Assembly: GCA_964035775.1 (NCBI GenBank)
Contig: OZ038315.1
Coordinates: 34,285,828-34,349,827 of the forward strand
DNA from: Osedax frankpressi
Taxonomy: Eukaryota > Annelida > Polychaeta > Sabellida > Siboglinidae
Reading direction: 5' to 3'
Length of the DNA stretch: 64,000 nt
Translations under genes and position numbers: made by a program
In this document: positions 37,568-48,288 of the stretch, one piece after another
How positions within the stretch are numbered: the first letter of the stretch is position 1
Layout of the letters: every line of letters starts with the position of its first letter
The notes under the pieces: model-generated
Database searches by the model: none
Told to the model about the DNA's origin: nothing
Seen by the model: the letters and a program-made list of their open reading frames with translations, nothing else

Positions 37568-40080
37568 ATATTATAGAGGTTCATATAATTAAATTACTAA
37601 ACAATAGTATAACGACTATAAATAAGATGTAAAATGACAATACCTTCACTGCGTAGTCAGGATTGTCAAACTGACAAGATATCTTCATTGATTCATCGTA
37701 TAGACAAGCTTTATACAAAGATTGGGCGTAATAGAGTTTATAGTCCTGTTGTTAGTGGGTTTTGAATACTGCTGACTCATCATAATAATTTGTATTTGTT
37801 ATGCAATGTTTGAGATAGTGAATATTAGGTTTCAATATTATATAAAAATTAATTAAATATCAAAGCTATTTAACTGATTTATTTATTCATTTACATTTAT
37901 TGTATTACACTTTGATATGCATTTCTTCTTTAAACAATAAAATCATAATAATATCTGATTAGACATTAATCTATTGTCAAAATTAGAAAGTTGTTATAAT
38001 GCAATTCTATAAATATGATATAATTAAATATGAAATACAAATGAAAATTTTCAACTTTATAAAAAATTGTATTCTCACGGATAACTATTATTCACTCAAA
38101 TGTAATTACTGAACTACTATTTAACTTATTTAACTACTATTTAACTTATTTAACTTATTTAACTACTATTTAAAATATCAGATACACTTTAATCAATAAA
38201 TGCAATTAACAACGATTTAGAAAGAGCTTTATAAAGCAATATAATCAAATTTATACTTTTTAGAAAAAGATTTCAACTTAAATTTATAAATTACTTAAAG
38301 GACATTTTTGAAACAAATTGAAACATAATTAAGATAATTTATAGTAGCTGCAAGAAGGTATTATGAGAAGTTGACCTCTAATAGTCTAAATTGAATTTTA
38401 AAAAGATTACTTTATAAAAAAAAAATAAATAATAGATAGAAATAACTATATTCTAAATAAAGTGAATCTATATCATTTCAATTATTAGTGAAATTACTCA
38501 ATTTTAAATTTAAACATAAATGTAATTATTTTCTAAACTAATTTATAATAAAAATTTACTTATTTGTAAAATTTAAAATAAAGTTACTAATATAGAATGC
38601 GAATACGTTAATAAAATCTTTTTGTAACAATATTTACTATTAAATAAACATCCCAAATAGCCAATGAACATTCTGTGTACTCAATGTAAATCACACATTA
38701 GCAATTAGTACAGATTTTTACCTCTATTTCGGGGTGTAAACCCATCAGTTTTTCATAGCAATCTGCAGAATTAATGAAATCTTGGTTTTGGTAATAACAA
38801 TATCCCAGCAGGGAGTATGCAGCTCTAGACTTCTCATGCGTCTATCAAAGATGAGAGAATCAATTTAGAATCCGTAAATATATTTAAAATTTTGTAGACA
38901 ATTATGCTGAGGATGTATAAATAATTAATAATTAATAAGCTATTAATATAAAATTAACATTCTATATTAATAGTTTAATTATGAACAAAAATGTAATTTA
39001 TATTTAACAAAATAATATGATGTGATAATACAAACTTGAATAATGTCTTGCAAAAGTTCAATACAATCCGTGTATTTTTGGTCCCTAATCTATAGAAATG
39101 ATAATACTTCAATAAAGTAGTAATAATATAGTACATGTAATTGTGACATCCGTAGAATATATTTAGATTAAGTATTAAATACATATAAAATTAATTATTA
39201 CCATAATATTATCATAGAAATTATTCAATTATTTTGTAGATGTCAATTTCATCATTGATTGTAAAACGTTAATTTTGGTAAATATTTATATTTCTGCTGA
39301 TTTCTACTCATACAAATAATATGTTATGTGATTTATATGCATTTATTCATTGGAATACAAATAAATTACTTTTTTTAATATTTATTATTAACAGCATTTT
39401 TTTGCATATTTTTTTTGCATCGGATTGAAGATAGATTTTATATAAATTTATATATATAGTCTACTTAATTTTAAGGTAGACCATGGCAATACATATAGCC
39501 TATACATTAGTATAAATATAAAAGTATACCATTGCGAAAATGGTAAACAAGTTCCATTTAAATATAATAATCAGTGATTTAATAAAAAAATGTGTAATCA
39601 ATATTAATTTAAATTGTTTAAATTATAAATGTAGGTAATTAATTCAATTACATGTAACTCATTTATTCTCTGTAATATTTTAAATGATATATTATTACCA
39701 TTAAATCACAAATTATAATAAGTAACGTGAATACGATTATTAAATATGTACTACTCTATATTATAGCATATTATAGTATGTATTCCTTGCTATAATAATA
39801 TATATATCATATATGTAATTTGATAACTCAATGATACATTAAAATATAAATAATATATTTAACAAATATTGCCAAATTTGTATTTTATTTAATATATGTA
39901 TTGTCATTATCCTTCTGATTATAAAATATATAAACTTATAATATTACATAATAAAAATAAATATAATTATTATTAATTTAATATATATTCAAAACATGTT
40001 AATATAATTTTAATTTAAACCATTCCGTAAATAGTAGACGTAACTTCTCCTTCTTTCATTTGTATAGCTATTCTAGACAT
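24892..40080 (-). CDS. IFT70: Intraflagellar transport protein 70 (TTC30), complete
   Basis: Eighteen exons read 5'-3' on the minus strand: 40080-40021 (ATG), 39089-39036, 38841-38722, 37745-37644, 37507-37382, 36836-36665, 35400-35272, 34960-34845, 34653-34564, 34414-34349, 33799-33680, 33040-32964, 32474-32414, 31899-31750, 30796-30725, 30615-30512, 30158-29950, 25019-24892. Total 1956 nt, 651 aa, against about 665 in human TTC30A. Family-diagnostic segments align end to end: SLLGYCYYQNQDF, NLGCLLYK, MTTEGIDVRSVGNTLVLH, LDPISLHNQALMNMD, IFRKSVEFCNEHE, TLYCAKGNYEFGISRVIKSL. The protein is a TPR superhelix; known IFT70 is an IFT-B core subunit wrapped around IFT52 and needed for ciliary assembly. 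It diverges from VBP1 and converges on the EF-hand gene. Introns carry four unrelated satellites (25155-29935, 33055-33640, 35405-36485, 36841-37376). Confidence 0.97.
25155..29935. repeat. Intronic 9-bp satellite (CACTACACT)n, 4.7 kb, in IFT70
   Basis: About 500 copies of ACTCACTAC with ACTAACTAC, ACCCTCACT, ATCCTCACT and ACACACACT variants, arranged in longer higher-order blocks (for example around 27340-28430). It occupies almost the whole last intron of IFT70 (25020-29949). Sense-strand units read GTGAGTGTA. It is interrupted by an exact exon copy at 29711-29804. Minus-strand Val-Ser-Val and Cys-Ser-Glu open frames are artefacts of the 9-bp period. Confidence 0.97.
29711..29804 (-). pseudogene. 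Duplicated IFT70 exon fragment inside the satellite
   Basis: The 94 bp 29711-29804 are identical to 29937-30030 (offset 226). The copy holds the last 81 bases of IFT70 exon 30158-29950 plus its donor GTCAGA and a few intron bases. It lacks the 5' part of the exon and any acceptor of its own, and satellite flanks it on both sides. It is a dead exon fragment, recent because no base differs, unless it is an assembly artefact. Confidence 0.9.
33055..33640. repeat. Intronic 18-bp minisatellite (GTGTAGTTATTGGCAGAG)n
   Basis: About 31 copies with TTACTGGCAAAG and TTATTAGCAGAT variants, within IFT70 intron 33041-33679. The array fills nearly the entire intron, starting about 15 bp inside the upstream donor. 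Confidence 0.95.
35405..36485. repeat. Intronic 35-bp minisatellite (core GGTAATTAGATTGTGTT)n
   Basis: About 30 copies of a 35-bp unit that alternates TTAGTTTGGAAGG and TTGCTTGGAAG subtypes, in IFT70 intron 35401-36664. On the strand opposite the gene each unit contains GAAGGTAAGG and TAATTAG, which mimic a donor and an acceptor. Confidence 0.95.
36841..37376. repeat. Intronic (GGGAGA)n hexanucleotide, almost the entire intron
   Basis: About 88 copies between the donor at 37381 and the acceptor at 36837 of IFT70. In the sense direction it reads (TCTCCC)n and runs to within about 10 bases of the acceptor (..CTTTCAAAG), so the repeat supplies the polypyrimidine tract. The Ser-Leu open frame that runs into it from the upstream exon is read-through of the intron. 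Confidence 0.97.
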
Positions 40081-40277
40081 GTTAATATAATATAAAGGCT
40101 TAAACTAATAATAAGTATGTCAAATTAATAATATTTAAGATCGGTTGCTATATATTTGTTTACAGATGGATAAGAATTATGGATATCAAAGATGTAAGAA
40201 TAATTCTAGAATAAATTCTAATATACCGAATATCTTCAAATTTTCACGTTTTTAATAAATACGATTTTATAATTAGA
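40081..40277. promoter_or_regulatory. Divergent promoter region between IFT70 and VBP1
   Basis: Only 197 bp separate the two start codons, so both promoters must share or flank this AT-rich stretch. It includes GGTTGCTAT at about 40143, which resembles half of an RFX X-box; I see no second half-site. A 29-codon upstream open frame (ATG 40166, stop 40253-40255) precedes the VBP1 start and ends 22 bp before it. Confidence 0.6.
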
Positions 40278-43200
40278 ATGGACAACTCTATCAATGATAT
40301 AAATCCAACTGGAATACCAAAAACACCATTTGTTGTATGTATATTAATTTAATATTAACATATTATTATAAATCAAGCCTTATAAAATAGCTATAAAACT
40401 TTTATATAACATATTATAAACTATTAAAATGGAAATATTTATAATTTAGATAATTTAAATACTTTTAAAATGATTTATAAAATGTGTTGAATATATTTAC
40501 AAAAAATTGTATATAAAATCATAATAAAAAATAAATACAATAAAATAAGTAATACTCATTATGTTAATAGTTGTTTAATTACAAGACCCAATTTAAAACT
40601 AAAATTTTATATCGTATGGAAGTTGCCGTTTTTTAAATCTCCCATAATTTACTGAATGTACTAGTTTGATTTTTATATGAATTTAAAAAAATCACTATAT
40701 TTAGTAATATAATTAAATATTATTTCTAGAGTTTATGCTTTTAAACTATATATGAAATTAATTAAGTTGTATATTAATATTATTTGTAGGTTTGAGAAAC
40801 ATGTGAACGTACAATGTTCGTCGTATGTATATATATATAAATATATATATATATATTTAACACATAATAGTTGTAAGTGATTTTAAACAGTAATTCACCA
40901 CAAGTACGCAATTTGAATCTGCAATATCAGACAATACGTTATGATATTACTGCAAAGTGAATAATTATACAAATTATATATACCCATACTTGTAATGAAT
41001 TCACGTAAATAAATGTAATACTATTATAATGGGTTGAATATTACATGCATATGATTTATATATGATATAAAGTCATACCATAGTATAAACATTATCGGTT
41101 TTTTATAGACGTATCTTCCTTATGTGATTAATACTATGAAATTATTTTCATAAATAAGAATTTGTATAAAATAATACATGAATATTAATTAATTCATATT
41201 ATTGAGTTATGGGTAGAAATATCCAGTAAAAAATACCTAGAATTTCATCTATTTCTGGAATAACAAATGTAACTAATTAATGTAGGATTTTATGAATATA
41301 TATATTTATATATAATATATATATGTAAGTATTACACACTATATTTTATACATATTAAATAAAATGATATCATATATTCTATATGTTACAATTGCAATAC
41401 AAATGAAGATAAAGGGAAATTTAAATTTTAAAAACATATTCACAAATGATTTCATCTTGTCAGGAAGATGTGGATACTTTCATGAAAGATAAAGAGCAAA
41501 CAGCTGATAAAGTATTGCAAACTTTAGAAGAAAATCACCAGAAATATAAGTTTATGGAGACAAATCTTTCAACCAAGAAGAAAAGGTAATTCATTATTTG
41601 ATGTAGATATACTTGATCTCGTATACTTAATAGGGTCATTTCTAATTAACAGATTGCAACAAAAACTACCTGATATTAAAGCAACATTAGATATCATTAA
41701 ATTTATGAAAAATAGACAGGTTATTTGTATACAAATTAAATATTGTGTAAAATTTACAATATTATATTTAATATATTTTATGTATTCATTTATTGGATTA
41801 TTAACACTTATTCATTTATTAATAAGTTGATGAAATTATCCGGTGATAAGCCTTTGAAAATGTCTTTTATGCTTTCCGACAATGTATACGCTAAAGCAAG
41901 TATTGCTCCAGATTGTGATAAGATATGCCTTTGGCTAGGGGTTAGTTTTATTTACATTCATATTTCTATAGACGCAATTCTATGTCCATAAATCACTTTT
42001 TATAAATTAGTAAAAAGTATAAGACTATTGAAAATTCATAAAGACATCTTCACACTTGATTGTTTAGTTCTATTTGATTAAGCCATTTATAAATCCGTGC
42101 AGAATAAAAGTCTGTTCTTATCCATTATATGTAAAATTATCAGATTTGTCAGCTGTATTTTTTAATGATTAGTTTTTTATTAAACTTTTATTTGAACTTG
42201 AATTTATTATGTAATATTCGTTTATGAAAAAGTTTAACAGATTATTATTAAGATTTTCCTTATTTATTTAATAACTTGAATAATATGTTTCTATTTTAAA
42301 AATACATTGTTTATAAAAAATATTGTATTCATATTTAATTAATATTTGTAATTGTAATTACAACTTTGATTCTTTTTTAATGAATTTCACACCAAAATAT
42401 GAAAAATTACTTGATTAATTTTACATTATTAATGTTACATATAGTTCATGTAAGGGTTAAGAATTTACAGTGATTTAAAAAATATTATTTCTATTTCATT
42501 TGTTTTTAAAATGAATACAAAATATTATTATCTAAACAAATAACTACATGAAATAAATGTTAATGCCGTGTAACAAAAGAAATGGTTAAAAAAGCGACAA
42601 TTTGATTTGATAATTAAAGGCTCATTCTCCCAGAACTCCTCATAGCTTTATAACATAACATAACACACTAACTCTGTATCAAGTTGAATCCGATATATTC
42701 AATATATTATTCGGACTTTTGCTCACATAATCAAAATAGAACATGTCCAATATTTGTATCTTTATTTGATTTAGAAACTAATTCAAATTTTGAACAACAA
42801 CATAGTGATGAAGGTACCCTCTTACTTCTGTATCTTATATGTAAATTTAAATATAATACTAATCAATAGCAATATAAACATGTATACAGAGGTTATCAAT
42901 TTTATTTATATTTTAAATTATACTTCGTATTAAAAATCAATATTCAATGTTTTAAAAGTCACTTTCTCTATGAATGCAATTTAAATTTCCATTGTTTTTT
43001 TTTACCTCACATGGTGATGAATTTAACTCTGTGAGAATGACACTCAATAAATATTACTTATAAAGTATTTGTTTATATATATTTTATTAATTGACATTGC
43101 ATTTAATCTTCAAATTACATACTTAAACAAATTTGTTGTTCACAAATCCCTGAAGAATTGTTAAAATAAATTATTTCTCAATTAATAATTAATGTAAACA

Positions 43201-44131
43201 TCTATTAATTGTTTTGTACGAGACATAATTTAGAAATGTTTAAATTTTCAATAAAATATTTGAAATATTTATAAAAAAAATAATTTATTATATTAAATTG
43301 CAATTAATAAAAAATATGAATATTATTGAATATTACTGTTATTTAATTTTAATTGTGTATAATCATATGTTAGTGATCCTATTTCTTTGATAACATTATT
43401 GTTTTGTTATATAATTTATTTTATTATGATTAAATTATTCATATAAATATGCTATCTTTATTGTTATTAGTAATATAATTATTTAATTTTAATTGATTAT
43501 ACAAGCAAAGATAAACAAGCAATTATCATAAAATGAGCTTTGATCCAATTCCAAGTTTATATAATAACTATATATTTATTTTATTATAAAATTATATATT
43601 TTTTATTTTCTTTAACAAATTTTCGAAAAAAAATGAGCTAACGATAAAACTATCATCGGTTGAAATGAACTAATGATAATATATCATTTGATATAACATT
43701 GATTGGACCCACATATATTTATTAATAAGGTACTAATAATGGCTGGCTTCGTGAATGCCATTTTACAAATATTTATTATTTACATTCAATTATAAATAAC
43801 AAGTATTTTATATTTCTTTCTAAAACTTTCAAAGGCAAATGTGATGTTGGAGTACAATCTAGACGAGGCCGAGGTTTTACTTCAAAAGAATTCAGATCAC
43901 GCAGATAAAAATTCAGTTATTGTTAGTTATATAATAACTTACTCTTTATTATATAAGTTATTTTTACATTGAAAATATCTTATACTTTACTAAAATTGAA
44001 TATTTATTATAAAGGTTGATGAACAAATTGCTTTCATACGCGATCAACTAACTACTATAGAAGTAAATATGGCGAGAATCTATAACTGGGATGTGAAAAG
44101 GAGGCAAGAGTTGGGACTGATAGGAAAATAA
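40278..44131 (+). CDS. VBP1: Prefoldin subunit 3 (VBP1/PFDN3), complete
   Basis: Six exons: 40278-40334 (ATG), 41464-41585, 41653-41719, 41827-41940, 43835-43921, 44015-44131 (TAA). Total 564 nt, 187 aa, against 197 in human VBP1. Prefoldin is the hexameric co-chaperone that delivers unfolded actin and tubulin to the CCT chaperonin in the cytosol; subunit 3 is one of its two alpha-type subunits. Matching family segments are GIPKTPFVEDVDTFMKDKE at the start, the N-terminal coiled coil (QKYKFMETNLSTKKKRLQQK), the central beta region with DKICLWLGANVMLEY, and the C-terminal coiled coil ending TTIEVNMARIYNWDVKRR. The start was chosen because it opens directly into the conserved GIP..FVED motif. 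AATAAA at 44233-44238 is the likely polyadenylation signal. The gene's introns contain no satellite. Confidence 0.97.
41941..43834. other. VBP1 intron 4, unremarkable AT-rich DNA
   Basis: 1.9 kb of AT-rich intron. I see no tandem repeat, exon or mobile element in it. Short open frames (for example 42684-42869) have no recognisable similarity. Confidence 0.7.
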
Positions 44132-44210
44132 ACCAATTTTTTCTTTTTTTTAGCTTTTGATATATTTATGAGTCGAGATCAAATATTTTGATTTTGATTT
44201 CATGTGCATA

Positions 44211-44238
44211 TTTATTATAAATAAGTATACACAATAAA
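44211..44238. terminator. Opposing polyadenylation signals of VBP1 and the COX7B-like gene
   Basis: Plus-strand AATAAA at 44233-44238 (VBP1, about 100 bases past its stop) and minus-strand AATAAA at 44216-44211 (COX7B-like gene, about 90 bases past its stop). If both are used, the two 3' UTRs overlap. Confidence 0.55.
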
Positions 44239-44305
44239 TGTTTCTTGTGTTTTTCGTTAATTTCAACTTCCTTTCAATAAATACATGTGGAATATGTATA
44301 GTGGT

Positions 44306-45812
44306 CTATTCTATTTCGTTGTCGGGGAGAGGAATTTCAGGGTGGATCTCAAGAGATTGGTAGTTTGGTCTGAAGTGGAAGTGGAACACCTTAAATTGTA
44401 CAACCTGTAAATGAAAACTGGAAATAATATTGGAAAAGTGATTAATGAATTGATTTAAATTTACATTATATAATGAAGTATGATAAATTGAATCATTACA
44501 ATATATATTAACTCAAAATTATTAGACTACATTTAATAATATTTTACATGGTTTACTACTATCAGTAAAATATGACTCAATTTTAACTAAACAATTGTTG
44601 CTATTATAACTAAATTGTAAAAAAAATATATAAAATTACAATATGTAATATACATTAATTTGTATCGAGTAAACCTATTTCTCACAATATAAACAAAAAT
44701 AGCATTTAGTTAAAGATTCTGAGATATTTTAACCAAAATCATTGTAGTAGCAAACAATCCCACTCCGAACAACAATTGTTTGTTGTATTTAGATTGGTTG
44801 GCATCGTAATTAGCTTTCCAGGACCCGGATGGAATGGGGTAATGATTCAAAGTTGTCTTCGAAATTTTTGCCAATTCAGCTTCTGACTTATGCGCTGGTG
44901 CATGACCTCCCATACGACGACCTATCATTTTTATTGATTAATGTATTTGGTTTACAACATATCGATAGTAAATAATAAACTAGATGGGTCTGTTTTCTCA
45001 TTTTAGGAATCTACCAGCATTAATGTGAAAGGAATTATAATATTTAAATGAAATAAGATATATATATATATATATTCTATATTAAATATTGTATAAATCT
45101 ATGTATTGAATACTAAATATAAAGTATTACATAGTTTCATTCAATATATATTAAAACGTTTGTGATCGATAGACTACTAACTTATTAATATAATTAAATG
45201 AGTTATATTTTTAAACACAAAAATTAAATACTAAATAGAGATTCGACTTTTATTTAGTTTTTATTGACTAAACATGAAAGATACACATAAATATATTTAT
45301 TTATATATTTATATTCCATACTTATAAGTATGGAATACATTCCTTCAGTTATTTATCGCAACAATCGTATTACCAATCATCTTACCGTATATTTACATAA
45401 GTATTTTCGGTATGTATTGATTTAGATATTTATAAACAAACTGCTAGGATACATTAAACCGATATACCGGGTAATATACTAAACATTCTATCGATCATAT
45501 AACCTGTCTAAAATAAATGTTAAATGTAATTAATATACTGGAATTAATAGATCATATAGGCAATTGTGGTTATTTATATTATTATACTATATAGGTTATA
45601 CATAAATATATATATAATAATGTTATTATATTATTCACAAATACAAGAGTTTAGAATCGAAGGTCATTATACATTAATATCTTGTTTTGTACGTTACACT
45701 ATACTTAAATACATCTTTATTTTTATATATTAACATACTATTTTAAATTTTACTAACTTGTTATCGAGTTAACAAGTCGTGCAGTTCTACCTAAAATAAA
45801 TCGAGAATTCAT
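44306..45812 (-). CDS. COX7B/deltamethrin-resistance-like mitochondrial membrane protein
   Basis: Three exons on the minus strand: 45812-45758 (ATG), 44921-44734, 44404-44306 (TAG); 342 nt, 113 aa, phases 1 and 0. The N-terminus MNSRFILGRTARLVNSITS is Arg-, Ser- and hydrophobic-rich without acids, a typical mitochondrial presequence. It is followed by RRMGGHAPAHK, a YPIPSGSWKANYDANQSKYN motif, one membrane helix (LLFGVGLFATTMILVVQF) and a polar tail ending NEIE. The IPxGSW..xYxxxQxKYN motif before a single helix is, as I recall it, the signature of the Pfam Deltameth_res family (prag01), which I understand to be related to cytochrome c oxidase subunit 7B. Reading exon 2 on without splicing would stop a few codons later, but the joined form gives a complete membrane helix and tail. 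A role in complex IV is an inference from family. Confidence 0.78.
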
Positions 45813-46303
45813 AATTTATTGAAATAAACACGATTAGACTTAAAATCAAAATATTATTAACAGGAAGTAAATATTAATAAATATTAAAGACATATTTTCG
45901 TTGTTAAGCAAATATTTTCATAAATAATTATTTTAGAGTTTGAACAAAACATATCATTTAAAAAATTATAATAAGCTTATGAACTTTAATATTAGAAGTA
46001 TTTTAATAATTAATTAATATTTTTAATATATAATCTTTGCAAATAAATAGATTACTGATTAAATAAAATGAATTCATAAAAATTGACTATATCCTATATT
46101 CATATGTTGTATAGTGTATTCATTCATTCCTTCCATGTATGCCATTAATAATTAATTAGATATACATATATATATATATTGTATTTATTCAGTGTATGTC
46201 ATAAATATTAATATCTTGTTGAAAATATAAAGGAATTAATATTAAATATATCTAATTTGAAAGTGAAAGTCTAAATTGTTTTCCTATAGTAGTAGTATTC
46301 ATA
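45813..46303. promoter_or_regulatory. Divergent intergenic region, COX7B-like gene and PGAP2
   Basis: 491 bp of AT-rich DNA between two start codons on opposite strands. It must hold both promoters. I recognise no specific motif. Confidence 0.5.
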
Positions 46304-48065
46304 ATGTCCAGTGATAAGGTGGCATTGATAACCCCCAAAGGGAAGAAAGAGATGACTGTATTAATCTCGATTTCTGCTCCCGTAATAGCAACAGTTACAA
46401 GCATATTTGCAAGTACTGCATTATTTGCGTGCATTTTTATTTCTATAATATATAATTTCGAAGAATCAACAGCTACACACTGTAAAGTTCGTTTTTATAT
46501 GTTATTGCGATTTTTAACTCGATATTCAAAACTATTTATATATTATATGTATTCAAAACTATTTATATTTAAACATAATTCATTTAATATGATAAATATC
46601 AGCATAGAAAATTACTTGACTTTTAACATACATAATGATTATTAAATACGTTTAAATATTATATTATCACATTATCCTGCTTTAATACAACAGGTTCGTA
46701 ATTATTTGCCTTCTATAAGTGCTACCATTGGAGGATTCACGCCTCAGAGATATATCTGGAGGATATGCATTGCATTGCATAGGTTCAATATATAGGAACG
46801 TTAACACATACATATATCATATTCAATATTTTAATTAATTATAAGTTCACCCTATTTATTAACATTAAGAACAAACGTAGCGTTAAATTTAGTGCTACCA
46901 AATTTAACAGCAGAATAATTTCCAAATTATGGTTTAACAACATACGTACGAGTTACTTACTGAATTGTTTCATAGTGCACCTCGTGCCTTGTTTGCTGTG
47001 ATCTACCGTAACTACCATTTATCGTGCAAACGTCGCGAGATGTCGTCGACTTACAATCTCTTGGTGAACGTCGCATTTGTCGCCTCGGTGCTCGAGAACA
47101 TGTCGCTGATTTCATTAACTTTTGTGACCTCATCGGAAAACTACAGTTGGCACTCAATTTCATGAATCTATTAGTCAATTCTATTCCTGCTCAAACTCTC
47201 TCATTCTAGAAGATTTATCTATAGTCAATGGCCTACTTATCATCCTCGCTTATATTGCAATAAATCCTTGATTTGACATTAATCCTTATAGATATCTACA
47301 ATCTCTGTTTTAAATTAGTTATCATTTGTATCTATTTATTAATCGTTTCGCGCATGTAATCGATGAGCGAAAATACCCATATAGCCATTCACGAGGCTTC
47401 ATTCGTGCTGTTCATGATCAGCTCCGAACTCTACATGATACTCTCCTGCTACATGTTCTACTGGGCAAGACGACACCGTTATATGAATCCTAGGGTTAGC
47501 TGTCTCCGTTGTTCTTATGTAACGTGACGGAGGGCTGCCAGACCTTGCTGACTTATACTTTGAAAGTGTTTTCATATCGAGACATATTTAATTATTTGCA
47601 TAATTTTAATTCTGATATCTACTTGAGCTAAATTATCCATTTCATTTATAAGGATTTAACTAGTATATATACTATATATAGAGTATATATAGTATATATA
47701 CTATATATATACTATATATAGAATATATATTGAAGTGTATGTCACAGGAAAAGAAATCGCTAAAGAGTAAATTGATTTTAATGACAATCAATATTTTGAG
47801 TTTCCTTCTGGTGTTATATTTCTTCTTTAGGCATAACAAATACTGCGAACCTGGAGGTTATTTAGATATTACTATTTCGTTAAATTAATATACAACTCTA
47901 TACATTCAATTCATATATATATATTAAAAACTAAATTATGCCTTATCCAATACAGTTTACACTTTATTCTCGTTCTTTGAATATGTTGTGGTAATTTCCA
48001 ATATTTGTTTCAATGGATTCAGTTTTTCTCTAGATATGCCAGATATCCGGATTTATGCAGCATAA
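46304..48065 (+). CDS. PGAP2: Post-GPI attachment to proteins factor 2 (PGAP2/FRAG1), complete
   Basis: Six exons: 46304-46486 (ATG), 46694-46782, 46976-47145, 47385-47494, 47748-47856, 47956-48065 (TAA). Total 771 nt, 256 aa, against about 254 in human. PGAP2 is a multi-pass Golgi membrane protein of the Frag1/DRAM/Sfk1 family needed for fatty-acid remodelling of GPI anchors. Diagnostic segments are [66 protein letters not shown] and a final helix [15 protein letters not shown]. About six hydrophobic segments are present. The exon 1 donor (GTTCGT) is weak, and the next exon begins with the same six bases. AATAAA near 48243 may be the polyadenylation signal. It converges on BRCA2. Confidence 0.96.
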
Positions 48066-48267
48066 TATAAACATTTTTATAATTAAAATCATCTATTTTT
48101 ATCTAACCCCCTAAAATCCTTTATAAATGATTTCTATTTTATTAACATTACATAATCATATTACATTCCTTGTATAATTGTTAATAATTGTTATATAACA
48201 CATTTTTTTTATGAAAATAACAAATAATACTATTTCGTTATCAATAAAATAACAAATAATAAGAAAT
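48066..48267. other. Short convergent spacer between PGAP2 and BRCA2 stops
   Basis: Only 202 bp of AT-rich sequence separate the two stop codons, so the 3' UTRs probably overlap. A plus-strand AATAAA lies near 48243, and TTTATT near 48134 gives a minus-strand AATAAA for BRCA2. Confidence 0.5.
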
Positions 48268-48288
48268 TCATTTCTTTGCTTTAGGTGG
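48268..48288 (-). other. BRCA2: BRCA2 terminal 21-bp coding micro-exon
   Basis: Encodes PPKAKK and the stop TGA after acceptor CTGCAG. It joins in phase 0 to exon 48524-48437 to give KKSFKPPKAKK, which parallels the human QKAFQPPRS segment downstream of the C-terminal RAD51-binding site. The matching peptide is the reason I accept so small an exon. Confidence 0.75.
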
